A DNA stretch of 64,000 nt from Chromobotia macracanthus. Taxonomy: Eukaryota > Chordata > Actinopteri > Cypriniformes > Botiidae. Where the stretch lies: the NCBI GenBank assembly GCA_036877525.1, contig JAZGTH010000087.1, positions 4,782,001-4,846,000 of the forward strand, written 5' to 3'. The position numbers and the translations under genes are program-made. Of this stretch, positions 26,133 through 37,904 are shown in pieces. Each line of letters begins with the position of its first letter. The first letter of the stretch is position 1. The notes under the pieces were generated by a model that saw nothing but the letters and a program-made list of their open reading frames with translations, had not been told where the DNA came from and searched no databases.

Positions 26133-26230
26133 CGCAGTGTCTCGTTCCCCATCCAGGGAACAGGGTTTCATACGTAACCTGAGACGTTCCCTTTCAAGTG
26201 AACTTGAAGCTGTGTTAGCTAGATGCTATG
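26133..26230. repeat. DIRS internal complementary region
   Basis: Its first half (CTCGTTCCCCATCCAGGGAA, then CATACGTAACCTGAGACGTT) is the reverse complement of the left tip at 25884-25935. Its second half (GTTCCCTTTCAAGTGAACTT ... GCTATGGGGA) is the reverse complement of the right tip near 27850-27888. Complementarity to both outer ends is the defining property of a DIRS ICR, thought to template closure of the circular DNA intermediate. Confidence 0.75.
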
Positions 26231-26322
26231 GGGAAGTAATACCCACTATGCCACAGTGAGGGAAGGCCTCCCCTGAATACTGTGAAACATTGGCACAGGG
26301 CAAAGAAGCAGATTTAGACTTG

Positions 26323-27086
26323 TCAACCCAGGAGGACCTGAGCGCCTGGAGTTGAGGTCAAGTCTAAACTATAAAATTTAAAAAAGGTGTGCGGAGAGGA
26401 CCAGCCTGACTCTAGGGGTTCAAATGGAGCCAAAGATAAACCCCTTAGAACAATGCTAAGGTCCCAAGAAGGGACCCGCGTGTGACAGAAAGGCCTCAGC
26501 TGTCTGGCACCATGCAAAAAATGAGACACCAAAGGGTGTCTCCCCATAGAGGCTCCAATGACAGGTTCGTGGCTAGCAGACATGGCGGCCACGTAAACCT
26601 TTAGGGTGGTGGGAGCCAACCCTGCAGAGAGGCGCCCCTGAAGGAACTCCAGCACTGAACCAACAGGGCAGTGAACCGGACCAACATGATGCCGCTCATA
26701 CCATGACACAAAAAGTTGCCATTTCAGGGCATACTAGGTCTCCTAGTAGATGGGGCTCTGGAACTCACAATGGTCTCTACAATCTCAGTTGAGAGACCAG
26801 AATTTAAAAGCTGGCTCCCCTCAGGGGCCAGACCCACAGTTTCAAGATCACTGGCCGGGGGTGAAAGATCGACCCCCAAGCCTGGGATAGGAGGTCCCTC
26901 CGGACTGGGAGCTACCAAGGAGTCCTGTCCAGAAGAGACATTATGTCTGAGAACCAGACCTGGGTCGGCCAGAACGGCGCTACTAGAAGCATGCAAACTC
27001 TGTTCTGACGGACCCTGGCTAGGACTCCCAGGAGCAAGGCTTGGGGGAAATGCATACAGACATAGCCTCGGCCATGTTTGCACCAT
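26323..27086 (-). pseudogene. DIRS RNase H / tyrosine recombinase relic
   Basis: Reading right to left, there is a C-terminal polymerase-region segment (HGRGYVCMHFPQALLLG and the overlapping TWPRLCLYAFPPSL). After frame changes it is followed by an N-terminal recombinase stretch (LLNSGLSTEIVETIVSSRAP, STRR) and then the core-binding part GSVLEFLQGRLSAGLAPTTL with KVYVAAMSASHEPV and HFLHGARQLRP. This order and text match the tyrosine-recombinase ORF of teleost DIRS-like retrotransposons. The recombinase is truncated at a stop near 26323, before its catalytic R-H-R-Y residues, so it is non-functional. Confidence 0.78.
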
Positions 27087-27286
27087 GACGTGTTTCTCAT
27101 CTCCGCCAAATGGACTCCACCACTTGTGGATGGAGCCTCCATTCCCCGGGCCTCAGCCCCTGCCTCGACAGGATATCTGCTCCCAGATTTGCATGCCCTT
27201 GGATGCAGCCTGGTCTCTGCCCAAAGAAGGATCTGCTGTGCCGCAGCGACCTGACCACGGCGGGGGAGGAGCTCCTTGAACACCTC

Positions 27287-27660
27287 TGATTGCTTTTTAG
27301 CCTCTCGGTATCTGTCGGAGCTCACTGAGTCACCAAACAGACCTTGAGGGCGGGGCCCGTCTCTCGCTGCTCGTCCGCCAAATTGAGCTGCGAGCCCCAC
27401 GAGTGAAGTCTCCGCTCTGCCTCGGCAGAAGCAGGACCCACCCCATGGGGTGCAGCTGCCAGGCTCCCGTCAGGATTGAAGAGAGCCAGGCAGGAGCGGA
27501 GCATTCTCAGCGGGAGAGATTTGCACTAAGAACAGTCAGCTTTCTCAAGAGCTGACCTAGCGTGCTCCACTGCGTGTTCCACTGTCAAACAGAAAACACA
27601 CATATGATGCGTGCAACCCGCTGTAGCGTGGACAAGGTGGCATGCATTTTTTTTAGCAGA
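27287..27660 (-). pseudogene. DIRS gag relic
   Basis: Minus-strand frames contain SLPLRMLRSCLALFNPDG-type text preceded by a Cys/His-rich CTHHMC-like segment, and followed by REAKKQSEVFKELLP. A matching block (CATLPMLHYGGRHAQYVFCF, then CELLPLRKLHSCLALVNP) is found in the second copy at 33983-34255. Both resemble the gag-like first ORF of fish DIRS elements. It is broken by frame changes and joined directly to the RNase H segment by deletion of the intervening reverse transcriptase. Confidence 0.6.
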
Positions 27661-27888
27661 CATTTTCTCTAACTTCTTGGCTAACTTCTAACTTCTTGTA
27701 GCATGCAGACAAAAAAGCTGATGACGTATTTTGCAGGTGCTTTTAAAAGGCTTTGTGGCGCGCAATGCTACGTCACTTGACCTTGAACTGGCCTATAAAT
27801 ACGCCTGGTTTTGCACGTGTTTATACTCGAGCATGCTTGAAGCGCTTTTTCCCCGTAGCGTCAAGTTCCCTCGAAAGGGAACCATGTT

Positions 27889-30049
27889 TCTTAAGTGTAT
27901 AATATATCAACAGAATTATGTAATATGTAAATATCCATACAAAAATATAGATTTGTTTGTGATTCATTTAAAAAATGGTTAATATCATTAACATCATAAA
28001 GAATATAGAATACATTCATGTAAAGTATGTATTCTGTTTTCTCTTTTCTCAGGAATAGTATTATTGTAGTGTCTATATAGAATAGAATTATAATCAGAAT
28101 TATATAATAAGAATAGAATTTATTTTTGTTTTTAGTTATTACTCTGATAAAAAGCTTATTTTACAGAAGCCTTAAACCTTGTGTATGAGTAGTTGTGTAT
28201 CCATGTGCAGAGAAGTCCTCTGCAAGTAAGGCGTTTTAAACCCTCCACATCGCTTAGGAAACGTCAAAACACCTACACTTACACACACTCACACACACAT
28301 ACAGAGGTTTGTGTATATTGGGGTTCTTGGCTGAGAAATATCCTAAAGTTAAGGAAATAAAAACAATGCCTTTACTGGCTTGTGGGGGAGGATTTGAAAT
28401 AGAAAAGGAAAACTTTAGAAAATGATAAAGGGACAGGCCAAAAATGAGTGGCTTTTAGGGAATATCTAAGCATTAATGTTTGTAAGGAACACCAGTTGGA
28501 GTGCTAATGTTTTTCTGCATGCTGCTGTCTCTGAATGATAAAATACAAAGAAAAGTTAAAAAAATACAACAAAAGAACACTGTTGCTCTCTTTTAAAAAA
28601 ATAAAGCTCCAACAAAGATCCAAGGAGCCAAGAAGAGGGCTATGATTGCCTTAAGTGTTCTCCTATTAAACAGAAGAGCAGCTTTTTTAACTATACCTTC
28701 TTACAGAAAATGTTATGTGTAGAGTTGCTAAAATGTGACTACTCATAAAACTCATATTTCCATTTACTTGTAACCAAGCAAGCAAACATTTTAGTTTGCT
28801 TGCTTGTGCTGAAATCTATCCCAGATTTAAAGAATAACAATATAACAAGTCAATGCATTCAAACTTGTTCTTCGAACAATACTAGAAATACAACCTGGAA
28901 ATTAAATAAGTGCTATTTAGTGCAACCTTGGTGAGAATTAAGCCACTATGTCAAATCTGTGCAGTAAATAACTTTAGTGAAAGCATTTGTATGTGTGGCG
29001 GTCAGATGTGTGTGTGTATGTGTTTGTAAAGGATAAGGTGTTAATATGGTGGTGAGGTGGGACTGTTTACATCAGTATGGTGCTATTAAAGCAATTATCT
29101 CTTGGCTGCTGAACCTAGCCCTGCGTGGACCATCAGTCAGCAACCCAGTCAAGGCAGGTCACCTCTGCTAAGGTCAAAGTATGTTAGGCCAGTGAGTAAT
29201 GGTGCAATTGGCCCTTCTGCTGCATGAGTGGAAATGCTTAGCTATGTTGGCAAAAAAATGGCTGCCTTGACAAGACCAAAAGGACATAATTGCTAGGAAG
29301 TGGAGGGGTGTGTGTGTATGTGTGTGAGATACCTGACACTGCCTGTTTGTAATTAAATGCTGTCAAAAGGCTTTAATTTGCACCTGAATTTAGCATAAGG
29401 GATCAGTCTATTAAGAGAAGTGAAGTATTGTTTTTTCTAGCTTAAAGCCACAACTAACCAGCAGTCAAGGCAAACCCAGCAGAGGTGAGTGATGGCTTGC
29501 AACCGCCTTCCTCTTGTTGTCGTGGTGATAGGGCCAAAGCTTGGCTTGATTGCAGGTTCTCATGTTCCACGCCAGAGGAATAATAACAATGACATTCTGT
29601 CCATGTCCCTTAAAGTACTGTGATGAGTTGAAAAGAGATGCGCTGGTGTCAGCAGTGCTGTTATGCCTGCAGGGATGTAAGTGTGAGAGTTTGTGTGTCT
29701 GTGTACAGAAGGCATAAAGGGCCCTATTGATAAGAACAAGTTCTTCTTGTTAACCTATCAGTCCAGCTGGTCAAAGCCAGTGCAGGCAGTCTTGAGGCAT
29801 GTTCTCAAACTGAGAGCAGTAAAACTGCGTGTGTCTTGGTGACCTAACATCCCTCTATAAATGGGTCTGAAAAATCCATGTTAGAATCCATGTGTTCACA
29901 CTTTAAAAAGAGAATTTGCACAGAATTTTACAGTTTGATTATAAATATATAAATATATATATTTCTCTTGTATCTTTTTGTCTGTATAGGGTAAAATTGT
30001 TTTACTGTTCTCAATGTGAGAACATGCCTCAAGACTGCCTGCACTGTTC

Positions 30050-30050
<1 letters not shown>
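27889..30050. other. Gene-free AT-rich intergenic DNA
   Basis: No exon and no boundary-defined repeat recognised. It contains short CA/TG-rich runs (about 28280-28300, 29310-29330) and otherwise unique-looking sequence. Confidence 0.5.
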
Positions 30051-30051
<1 letters not shown>

Positions 30052-30097
<46 letters not shown>

Positions 30098-30110
30098 CAT
30101 ATATATACAT
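30052..30110. repeat. (GT)n-(TA)n microsatellite
   Basis: About 19 GT units (30052-30090) are followed by ATATATACATATATATACAT (30091-30110). Confidence 0.95.
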
Positions 30111-30550
30111 GTTTAAGACATTAAGAAAAGAAAATATGGTGATGACTCAGTTCTGCATGATTAACTCCTAAGGTCATTGTTTATAATATATTCTTTAAAT
30201 TAATTTCCATTACCACTGACAAGTAAAAAAATGGATGGTGTAATGTATTATGGTATTATCAGTACACTGAGGAAATTTGACATGACCAGCCCATGCATTT
30301 AATGTCTCAGAAGTTCAAGCAAGCTACATGCTAATAGTGTCCTTTTGGTTAAACCATGAGAAGGAAAATATCAAACCCAATACATCTACCACATGCAAAC
30401 TAAAATCAAACAAAAAAGGCTTTTGCCAAAGGTGTAAATGTTTCATATCTTAAAGCAGCTATTGAAACCTGACTCCATTGGGTAGCTGGTAGCATTCCAC
30501 ATTGTGAGCCCATGCCTTTGGCAAATACATAAAGTTAAATAAAGATATAA

Positions 30551-30588
30551 TTATATATATATATATATATAGATTATATATATAAGAA
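30551..30588. repeat. AT microsatellite
   Basis: Alternating TA tract interrupted once by GAT. Confidence 0.85.
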
Positions 30589-30934
30589 ATAAATAAAATA
30601 TATCAAGTTATTCAGTGTTGCTTTGTAAATGCTATGGTATGCATGCCGTTCTTGGAATAAAGTTGTGTCCTTATATACCTACTGATGTATTACCACAATA
30701 CATAATACACACACTATGTAATGAAAGTAAACTGGACGAATAAGTATAAATATAAATACATTTCGTATGGTTTTGCCATGCCATTAAATTTCCCACAAAT
30801 CTTATGCATAATATAATTGTAATATATTAAAAAACAATTTTAGTATGTATCAGTTCAGCTTAGGAAGATTATTAAAAGAAGATACTGATTGATATCCATA
30901 GGTTAAATCAAATCCATCACTTTAGTTATAAGGG

Positions 30935-31700
30935 AGCGCTACAGAGCCCCCCCCACCACGCCCATGTCTAAGCTTTTGCTCACGGCTATCGGGCGACCAG
31001 TATACTGTGTATGCCAAATTTAATGTAATTTTAAGCATGTTAAGAGCCTCTAATAAACCTTAATGTCATTATAAAGTTCAACATGTTACCATGGCAACAT
31101 AATTTAAGCTATTACAAATCGTTCTGCAACTTTACATTAGCATAAGTGTAAACTGACTATTTTAAAGCTTGTTTTAAGTGACTAACTTCCTGTTGCCAGC
31201 TGGCAACGCTATGACTGTGACTCACAACAGTGATCTCAATTTCAAGATTTTAGAGACTTCCTGTTTACCATTTTTCGGCATTATTCTACTGCCTTGCCAA
31301 CGCAACACCGTTCGAGATATCCAAAATCTCTTCACATCTTCAGTGTCTTGGCACCCGTCTTTGCAAGTTTGGTGATAATCACGTAAAAATTCTTAACAGT
31401 AGTGTTAACAAGTTCACGGCATGCACTTTTCAGAAAATCCAAAATTGCCAACTTTCTATTCGGTGGAGATAAGGGGTGTCAGTGCATAATATCATACAGG
31501 TGCATGCATTTATGTATATGCACCATATTTTTGTGCCCCATACCAGGGGGTGCTACTGAGCCCTCCATGCACTTCCATGTGCTAGCTTTTGCCCAAGCCT
31601 AATGGCAGATGACTCTGATGTGTGTGCCAAGGTTCAACAGTTTTTGAGTATGTTAAGAGGCCCAGAGGCCCTGAAAACTTTAAAAAAAAGTAAAATAAAA
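30935..31700. repeat. Two tandem copies of a cyprinid repeat unit
   Basis: The head of unit one (about 30935-31060: GGAGCGCTACAGAGCC, CACGCCCATGTCTAAGCTTT, TGTGTATGCCAAATTTAATG, AAGCATGTTAAGAG) recurs about 0.6 kb downstream (about 31547-31680: GGGGTGCTACTGAGCCC, CATGTGCTAGCTTTTGCCC, TGTGTGCCAAGGTTCAACAG, GAGTATGTTAAGAG). The unit resembles a widespread cyprinid repeat with a GGGGGCGCTAGAGAGCCCC-type head. The second copy is truncated. No coding function is visible. Confidence 0.6.
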
Positions 31701-33006
31701 TCATCCTAAGGAAAACAATAGAGCCCTTCGCACTTTCAGGTTTAACTGTGGAAATAATTAATACTTTATCAGCCATGTAGTTTTATTTAATTTAAAACTA
31801 ACGTTAACACAATTTATTTCACATATTATAATCACATGACATTCATATCACTCCTTATGTTCTCCAGTGCATATGTGGGCACCAGCCAATGGTCCATGCA
31901 AGAAAAATTGCTAAATAAAATTCAAAAACAGCCTTATTTAACTATTGAGGACATTTTGGTTGTCCTCATTAGTAGAAAAGGCTCTTAATTTTTTTCTTTA
32001 AATCTGTCAGATTTTGTATTTAACCAGATTTTCTAAGACTGGGAATGAGATGCTTGATGCTATGAGAAACGAACTTGGTGTCTGAAGACAAGTAAAATCA
32101 CATCTATTTATAGGCAGGTCAAGGTCATGTGATGTAGTGTTGCGTGTCACATAGTCTTTAAAAGGCACCTGCAAAATATGTCATCTGAGTCTAAGTCTAA
32201 CGGAAGGCTGTTCAGGCATTAAGTGTGGGACTACGACAAATCTCCCTTTTCCCTGTCTCAGGCAACCAGGTTAAATTTGTAACCTGACACATTCCCTTTC
32301 AAGAAAACTTGACACTGCATCATGGCTTGACACTATAGGAAACATTAATGCCATCTACACCACAGTGAGTGAAGGCCTGCTCCAGATGCTGTGAAATATT
32401 GGCACAGAGAACATCAGGAGTAGAAAGAGAGACTACCAACCCAGGAGGACTTGAGCACAAGTGTGTGGAGGGGAACAGCCTGCTGCAGCACAGATATCAC
32501 TTAAGGGTTCCCCCAAGACAATGCCTTAGATGATGCTACACTCCTGGTAAAGTGGGTCCAAATGCCCAGGGGTGACACTAAGTCACAGGCCTGGTTAACA
32601 TCTGGGGTCTTATGCCACTAGCTTGAGCAGTGGACATAGATCCTCAGAGCTCTAACTGGACACAATAAATAAAGCCTTTCCTGTTCTGGCAACTCATGTG
32701 GCGGAAGACAGAAAATCTGAAACCCCACCGGGTGTCAGGCAATAGCTAGCACCTTGGGAATATAGTCAGGTCTAGGGTGCAAAACTGCTTTAACAAAACC
32801 AGAGGCAAAATGCAAACATGCAGGAACTATCGAAAGAGCCTGTATATCCCCAACCATCTTGAGCAATGTCAGAGCTAATAACAGAACCACCCTGAGAGCC
32901 AGAAACATATCTAATGCTAACTCTAGGCAATCAAATGGAGCCCCTTATAAGCCCCTTAAGACTACAGTAAGGTCCCAAAAAGGGACCCGTTTGTGACAGA
33001 AAGGCC

Positions 33007-33420
33007 TCAGCTGTGTGGCCCCACACAGAAAATGAAAAACCAAAGGATGTCTCCAGTAAAGGCTCCATTAACAGGTTTATGGCTAGCAAAAACAGCAGCC
33101 ACATGAACTTTGAGGGTAGCAGGAGCTAACCCTGCAGAAAGGCACTCTTGAAGGAACTCCAGCACTGAACCAACAGGACAGTAAACTGGGTCAACATCGT
33201 GTTGCTCACAGGTGACACAAATAGTTGCCACTCTCATAGCAAACAGTTTCCTAGTTAAAGGAGCTCTGAGGCTCAAAATCATCTCCACACCCTCAGTTGA
33301 GAAACCAGCATCTAAGAGCTGGCTCCCTCAGGGGCCAGACCCACAGTTTCCGAATTTCTCTCCGGGGGTAAAAGACCCTCTGAACCTGAGTCAGAAGACC
33401 CCTCCAGACTGGGAGCTAGA
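33007..33420 (-). pseudogene. DIRS tyrosine recombinase relic (copy 2)
   Basis: The minus-strand frame includes CPVGSVLEFLQECLSAGLAP followed by ATLKVHVAAVFASHKPVNGA, homologous to the recombinase N-terminal region of copy 1 at 26323-26709. It is broken further upstream by stops and truncated before the catalytic domain. Confidence 0.7.
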
Positions 33421-33982
33421 CTGGAAGAGTTTGCAGGACTAACATGCCTTTGAGGGGGCCAACCAATGCGTAAATCAATAAACTTTACATCATCACCTTC
33501 TACGCCCTCCTCAGTGCAATGAGGAAGTCACACAAGTGTGTTTTAATACAGCATAAATATATTCCAGTAAGCCTCCCCAGGAGATATCTGAGACTTCTCA
33601 TTACAATCCGCTCTGTCTACATGTAACAGAAGAGAAGTAAACTGTTTTGTGCTAAACCACAGGGAGCAGCTGGGAGTACAAAGGGGGTTTTCCTGAGCAA
33701 TGCCATATGGGGGAAAGCTGTTATTTGCAGATCTTTCTTAGATTTTGCAGATGAGCGACATGATATCGTTAGATCGAAAACAAACTATCCCAAGAGCCTC
33801 AGAGGACACCCTGTAAAACAGTCCCCTCCAAAAACTAGCCTAATCTCAAACAAATCGTATTTGACTTGAGGCGAGAATGGTTTGGGCAATTTGTAAATTG
33901 TAACAAAACTAAGGTCAGAGAGGTAGCAAAGAAAAGACACTAACTGAATCAAGCTGTAAAAACACTTGGATTCACACCTTTG

Positions 33983-34255
33983 TTAAGACATCTTAAAGTA
34001 AATTATTGTAAACAATGGATGAACTTGGGCATCCAAAAGGAAGGTTTTATCCTTATCTTTAATACCGATAAAGTGAGTCACACTACCTATAGGGTTGACG
34101 AGAGCAAGGCAGGAGTGGAGCTTTCTCAGTGGAAGCAACTCACACTGGGGGCAGCCTGCTCCCACAGAAGCTGATGTAGCATGCTCTGCTCCAAAACAAA
34201 ATACATATTGTGCATGTCGTCCACCATAATGTAGCATGGGCAGGGTGGCACACAC
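33983..34255 (-). pseudogene. DIRS gag relic (copy 2)
   Basis: The frame of about 90 codons includes CATLPMLHYGGRHAQYVFCF and CELLPLRKLHSCLALVNP, a Cys/His-rich gag block shared with copy 1. The carboxyl part (GIKDKDKTFLLDAQVHPLF) no longer resembles gag. Confidence 0.6.
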
Positions 34256-35240
34256 TTCTTAAACGTCTTTAAACTTATATTTTTTTTCTCTTTAACTTTC
34301 TTTCCAACTGCTTTCTAGGGATAATATTTTCCTTTTCCTTACTCTTATCTGGACTAACAGATGGACAGACAGATAGGCTTCCTGAAGACAAGAAGCTGGT
34401 ATATTTTGCCATACTTGACCTGCAAAATTGATTTTACAATGGCTTGATTTTACACTTGTTCAGACCCAGGCCCGTCTGAAGCGTGTTCCCTATAGTGTCA
34501 AGCCATGACGCAACGTCGAGTTCTCTCAAAAGGGAAACAATAGTGTCAGCAGTATTGTGTAAGTTTAGGCAAAATAAAAGAATTAGCTATATATAAAAAC
34601 AGTAGATATAAAAACAGTAGAAGTCTGGAAGATGTCCTCACTAATACTGTATAGGTAAACGGACCTGTGCGTGCCTGTGTATGTGTGTAAACTAATGGAT
34701 TAATCCGTTGCAGCACATCTAACAACACCTACTCTTGCATTTAGCCCCACCTTCAAGTTTCACTCGGTTGTTGGTACCTGGCTATCTCCATCTTCTCTAA
34801 ATAATGAACGCATGGTTGCAGTCTCTTCATCTTAAGTCTCAGTGACATGAGGACATGAGCCCTGCAGTCCAGTTCTTTAGAATAGCTCAATTTATCTGGG
34901 CTACCACATTCTGAATGGTGAGAAAACAAATATTTAAATCGATGGCACAAAACATGAATTCTATGAATGGCTCAGACACACACTGACTTGGTTCCTTTTC
35001 CTTGCTGATTTTCTTTTTTCTTTCCCATTTTTATTTTATTTAGGGACAGTGCACAGTGTCTATCTGTACAGTCATAAGAAAGAAAGAGGTCATTTTGGTC
35101 TGCAGCGAGCATAGGATGATTAGCAATATGTCATTTGTAATGTCATGCCTCAGTTATTTTTGGGTGGGATGGTGGACACCAGAATGCGGACTGGTGATAC
35201 TTAAAAACAAAGGAGAAAGAAAAGACTATAAAATAAAGAG

Positions 35241-35775
35241 TTTGTCAGAGGAATAGCATGCCTTTGAGGGGCTATAAAGTAGGAGGGGCCAATCAATAGC
35301 GTAACGCAATAAACTTTACATCATCGCCTACTGTGCCTCCCTTGGTGTAGTAAAGACCATAACATAACACACAAGTGTGTTTTAACACAGTATTAACATA
35401 TCCCAGCATTCCTAGTAAGCCTCTCCAGGAGATATCTGAGACTTCTTTTTAAAGTCCACTCTGTCTGCATGTAATAGAAGAGTGTTTTGTGCTAAACAGA
35501 CAACAGGGACAGAGGTACAGATTGGAATAAAGAGGGGTTTTGCCTGAGAAATTTCATATGGGGGTAAAAAATATAATTTGCTTTTATTTTACATTTTGCA
35601 GACGAGAGACATTATATTGGCGGATCAAAAATAAACTATCCCAAGAGCCTCAGAGGACACACTGTAAAACAGCCACCTTCAAAAACCAGAGCAGCCTAAT
35701 CTCATCCAAATTGTATTTGTCTTGAGGCAAGAGAATGATGTGTGCAATAATAACAAAACTGAGGTCAGAGAGCTA
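35241..35775 (-). mobile_element. Third DIRS-derived fragment, no ends
   Basis: About 0.5 kb is a diverged direct copy of 33427-33935, sharing AATAAACTTTACATCATC, ACACAAGTGTGTTTTAA, GGAGATATCTGAGACTTCT, AACTATCCCAAGAGCCTCAG and ACTGAGGTCAGAGAG-type blocks in the same order. It lacks the DIRS termini, gag and recombinase relics. It is either an independent truncated insertion or a local duplication from copy 2. Confidence 0.65.
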
Positions 35776-37904
35776 TGACATGGCTTTTGGGTAAGAAATT
35801 GAGATCAATCAAGATCAATCTGATTTCATCTCAGATTAAAATAATTAAGGTAATTATTAGCCTGCCAAAAAGAATGTTAGTAAGGATTGTTATCAGTCCA
35901 GATAAAAAGCAGTTAATAATCATGGCTAAACAGCTTCTTAAGAGCTTAAAAACAGTTGGAAAATATGTACTCTTTATTGCCTACCATGTGAAAGCTATTA
36001 TCTTCTCCACACTCTGAGAAATAAACACAAGTTAAACCAACTGCCTTAAAGTGTCAGACAAGTGACACTCAAATATTATCTAACGAGCTGGATTAAAGCA
36101 TCAAGCACACATATAGATTAATGGAAATACATAGTTTACTAGATTTCAATCAGGTTCTTTGTCTGAACTGATTTTTGGTGTGTTTTCTTAACATTCTGTT
36201 TATCAGAGAAAGAGGTTGTTTATAATTTCCTCTCTGGTTTGATGGATTCATGGATTCCATAAGCAAATGGCTATTAACAAAAACAACTATCACTCCCTGG
36301 ACAGACAGAAGCTTAGTTTGACATGTGAAGAAAAAGCTGACTGCTCTCAGACTTTTCCTGTCAGTCTTACTGAAACAGTGTCACAATGGCTTATACTCTC
36401 GCCAGAAGACTGCTGGCACATAGTCTGTGAAGTTCAGACATATTTTTATGATGCCTTCAAGTACATAAATACCTTTAAGTACATAAAAACCTAACACAAG
36501 CTTATGCATAAGCATCACCACATTGTGCCACATTGTGAGTTACCATTGTCTTTTTAGGGAACTAAAGGGAATATACTGAAAAAGCCTTGGGTGTGAATAG
36601 AAAAACTCTTTCTTTCATTTTCTCTCCACTGTGGTAGGTTAAACACTTGGATAGCTGTTTTGACAACAAGATTGAACATGAGTGTGTGTGTGTGCATGTG
36701 ACACAGCCTCATTTAAAACAAAGCAGATTTTTCATTGATTTGCATGCAAGCCCTCATTTTTTTCCAATTCTCATTAACTGCTCACAAAACTTGGACTATG
36801 GATTTAGGCTTAGACTGGAGAAATGCCCAGAAGGTACTACACCTGAATGAGTCAGTGGCATATTACAGAAATGTAAATACTTACTTTTAAAATACTTGTA
36901 AATACTTAGGTCAACTTATAAAACAGAGATTAAGAACAAAATTGCAACCCTGTTACTAAAAACATGCAAAAATATGAAAAGAATAAATAACAGGTTAACA
37001 CTATATTCATATTAGTGTATTAGTGCAAAAATACTGAGAAATACAAATGAATTTTTTAAAGATATTTTTAAAAAACAGTATATGTAATTATACATGCAGT
37101 TTTAATGAACTTACATAAATTGAGAGACAACATAGAATATTTGTACTTTTAAAAACTAATTTGTCACATATCATCTACCCACTTCTTACGCAATTATTTT
37201 GTGGAGTTGCGTGTGAATACACATTCTTAGTTTTATGGCTATGTAATATCTGACTGTAAATCATCACTCTGCCTCTAAGGACAATAAAACACCCAACTGT
37301 GTGAATATAGATCCAGTACTGGTGACCCAGGATAAGGGTCAAGCAAGTCAGAAGATCTCAGCACCATCACGGGAAATCCACCCCCCTCAGACTTAAGACT
37401 TCCTCCTGCCTGAGCTCGGCAGAGGGAAATTTGCAGCAGATGTGATTTCAAACGGCAGAGCTCCGTTTGGCTAAGACCCATCCTCTGCCTCTCTGACCTC
37501 TGTCTTATTCTCTTTCTCTGCCAAGGCCTTGCTTGTTGTGAGTCCCTATTTTTACAGCTTGCAGAAGCTGTTTCACTCGGCCAAATGAAACATAGCAAAC
37601 TTTGACTTGTCTTGTCTTTGATTTGTCTTGTGAAATAGCCTAAAAGACCTTTAAGCATTTACACTGTGACCATTCTGTATGTAAGGTGTGTTTGTAGGTG
37701 CAAAGGAAATTAGGATAATACTTGTGCCCTTCCTATAGTAGACATGGAGCCTTTACAACAAATTAAAAACATGCATAAATATTTATGCTTTGTTGTTCTC
37801 ATTTTTGTGATGAAAACACTCTCACATTTAAGAATAGTGTGAGATTTACAGATGTACTAAAACAGAAATGAACAAAAACATAAAGCAACAGTTTATCTAA
37901 AAAT
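35776..37904. other. Gene-free AT-rich intergenic DNA
   Basis: No exon recognised. The 127-codon frame at 37275-37658 (minus) has no recognisable domain and lies in an isolated GC-richer patch. Confidence 0.45.

Larger units (their letters stand above)
25884..27888 (-). mobile_element. DIRS-like retrotransposon, internally deleted (copy 1)
   Basis: The 2.0-kb element has inverted terminal repeats. The left 25905-26085 (GCTACGTGGAAAAGCGCTTC..., then TTCAAGGTCAAGTGACATTG) pairs with the right 27715-27880 (...GTCACTTGACCTTGAACTGG..., then TTGAAGCGCTTTTTCCCCGT). Near the left end, 26133-26230 is complementary to both outermost tips, which matches the internal complementary region of DIRS1-type elements. 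Between these, minus-strand relics of gag, RNase H and tyrosine recombinase remain, but reverse transcriptase is missing, so gag is fused directly to RNase H. DIRS elements insert through a tyrosine recombinase and circular intermediates and make no target duplication. The GC-rich interior contrasts sharply with the AT-rich surroundings. Confidence 0.82.
32020..34545 (-). mobile_element. DIRS-like retrotransposon, degenerate (copy 2)
   Basis: The left end (TGAGATGCTTGATGCTATGA, TATAGGCAGGTCAAGGTCAT, TTTAAAAGGCACCTGCAAAA) aligns with the left arm of copy 1. The right end (CAGACCCAGGCCCGTCTGAA, CCCTATAGTGTCAAGCCATG) corresponds to its right arm. An ICR-like block sits at about 32240-32330 (GTAACCTGACACATTCCCTT). 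Minus-strand relics of gag (33983-34255) and recombinase (33007-33288) remain. It keeps about 0.5 kb between gag and the RNase H/recombinase junction that copy 1 has lost. It is more diverged, with many stops, so it is older than copy 1. Confidence 0.72.

Noticed and set aside
26716..27279. 187-codon plus-strand frame in DIRS copy 1
   Set aside because: It is antisense to the DIRS RNase H/recombinase relic, and the GC-rich composition leaves the opposite strand open by chance.
37275..37658. 127-codon minus frame in a GC-richer patch
   Set aside because: No recognisable family, low-complexity composition and no supporting exon signals.
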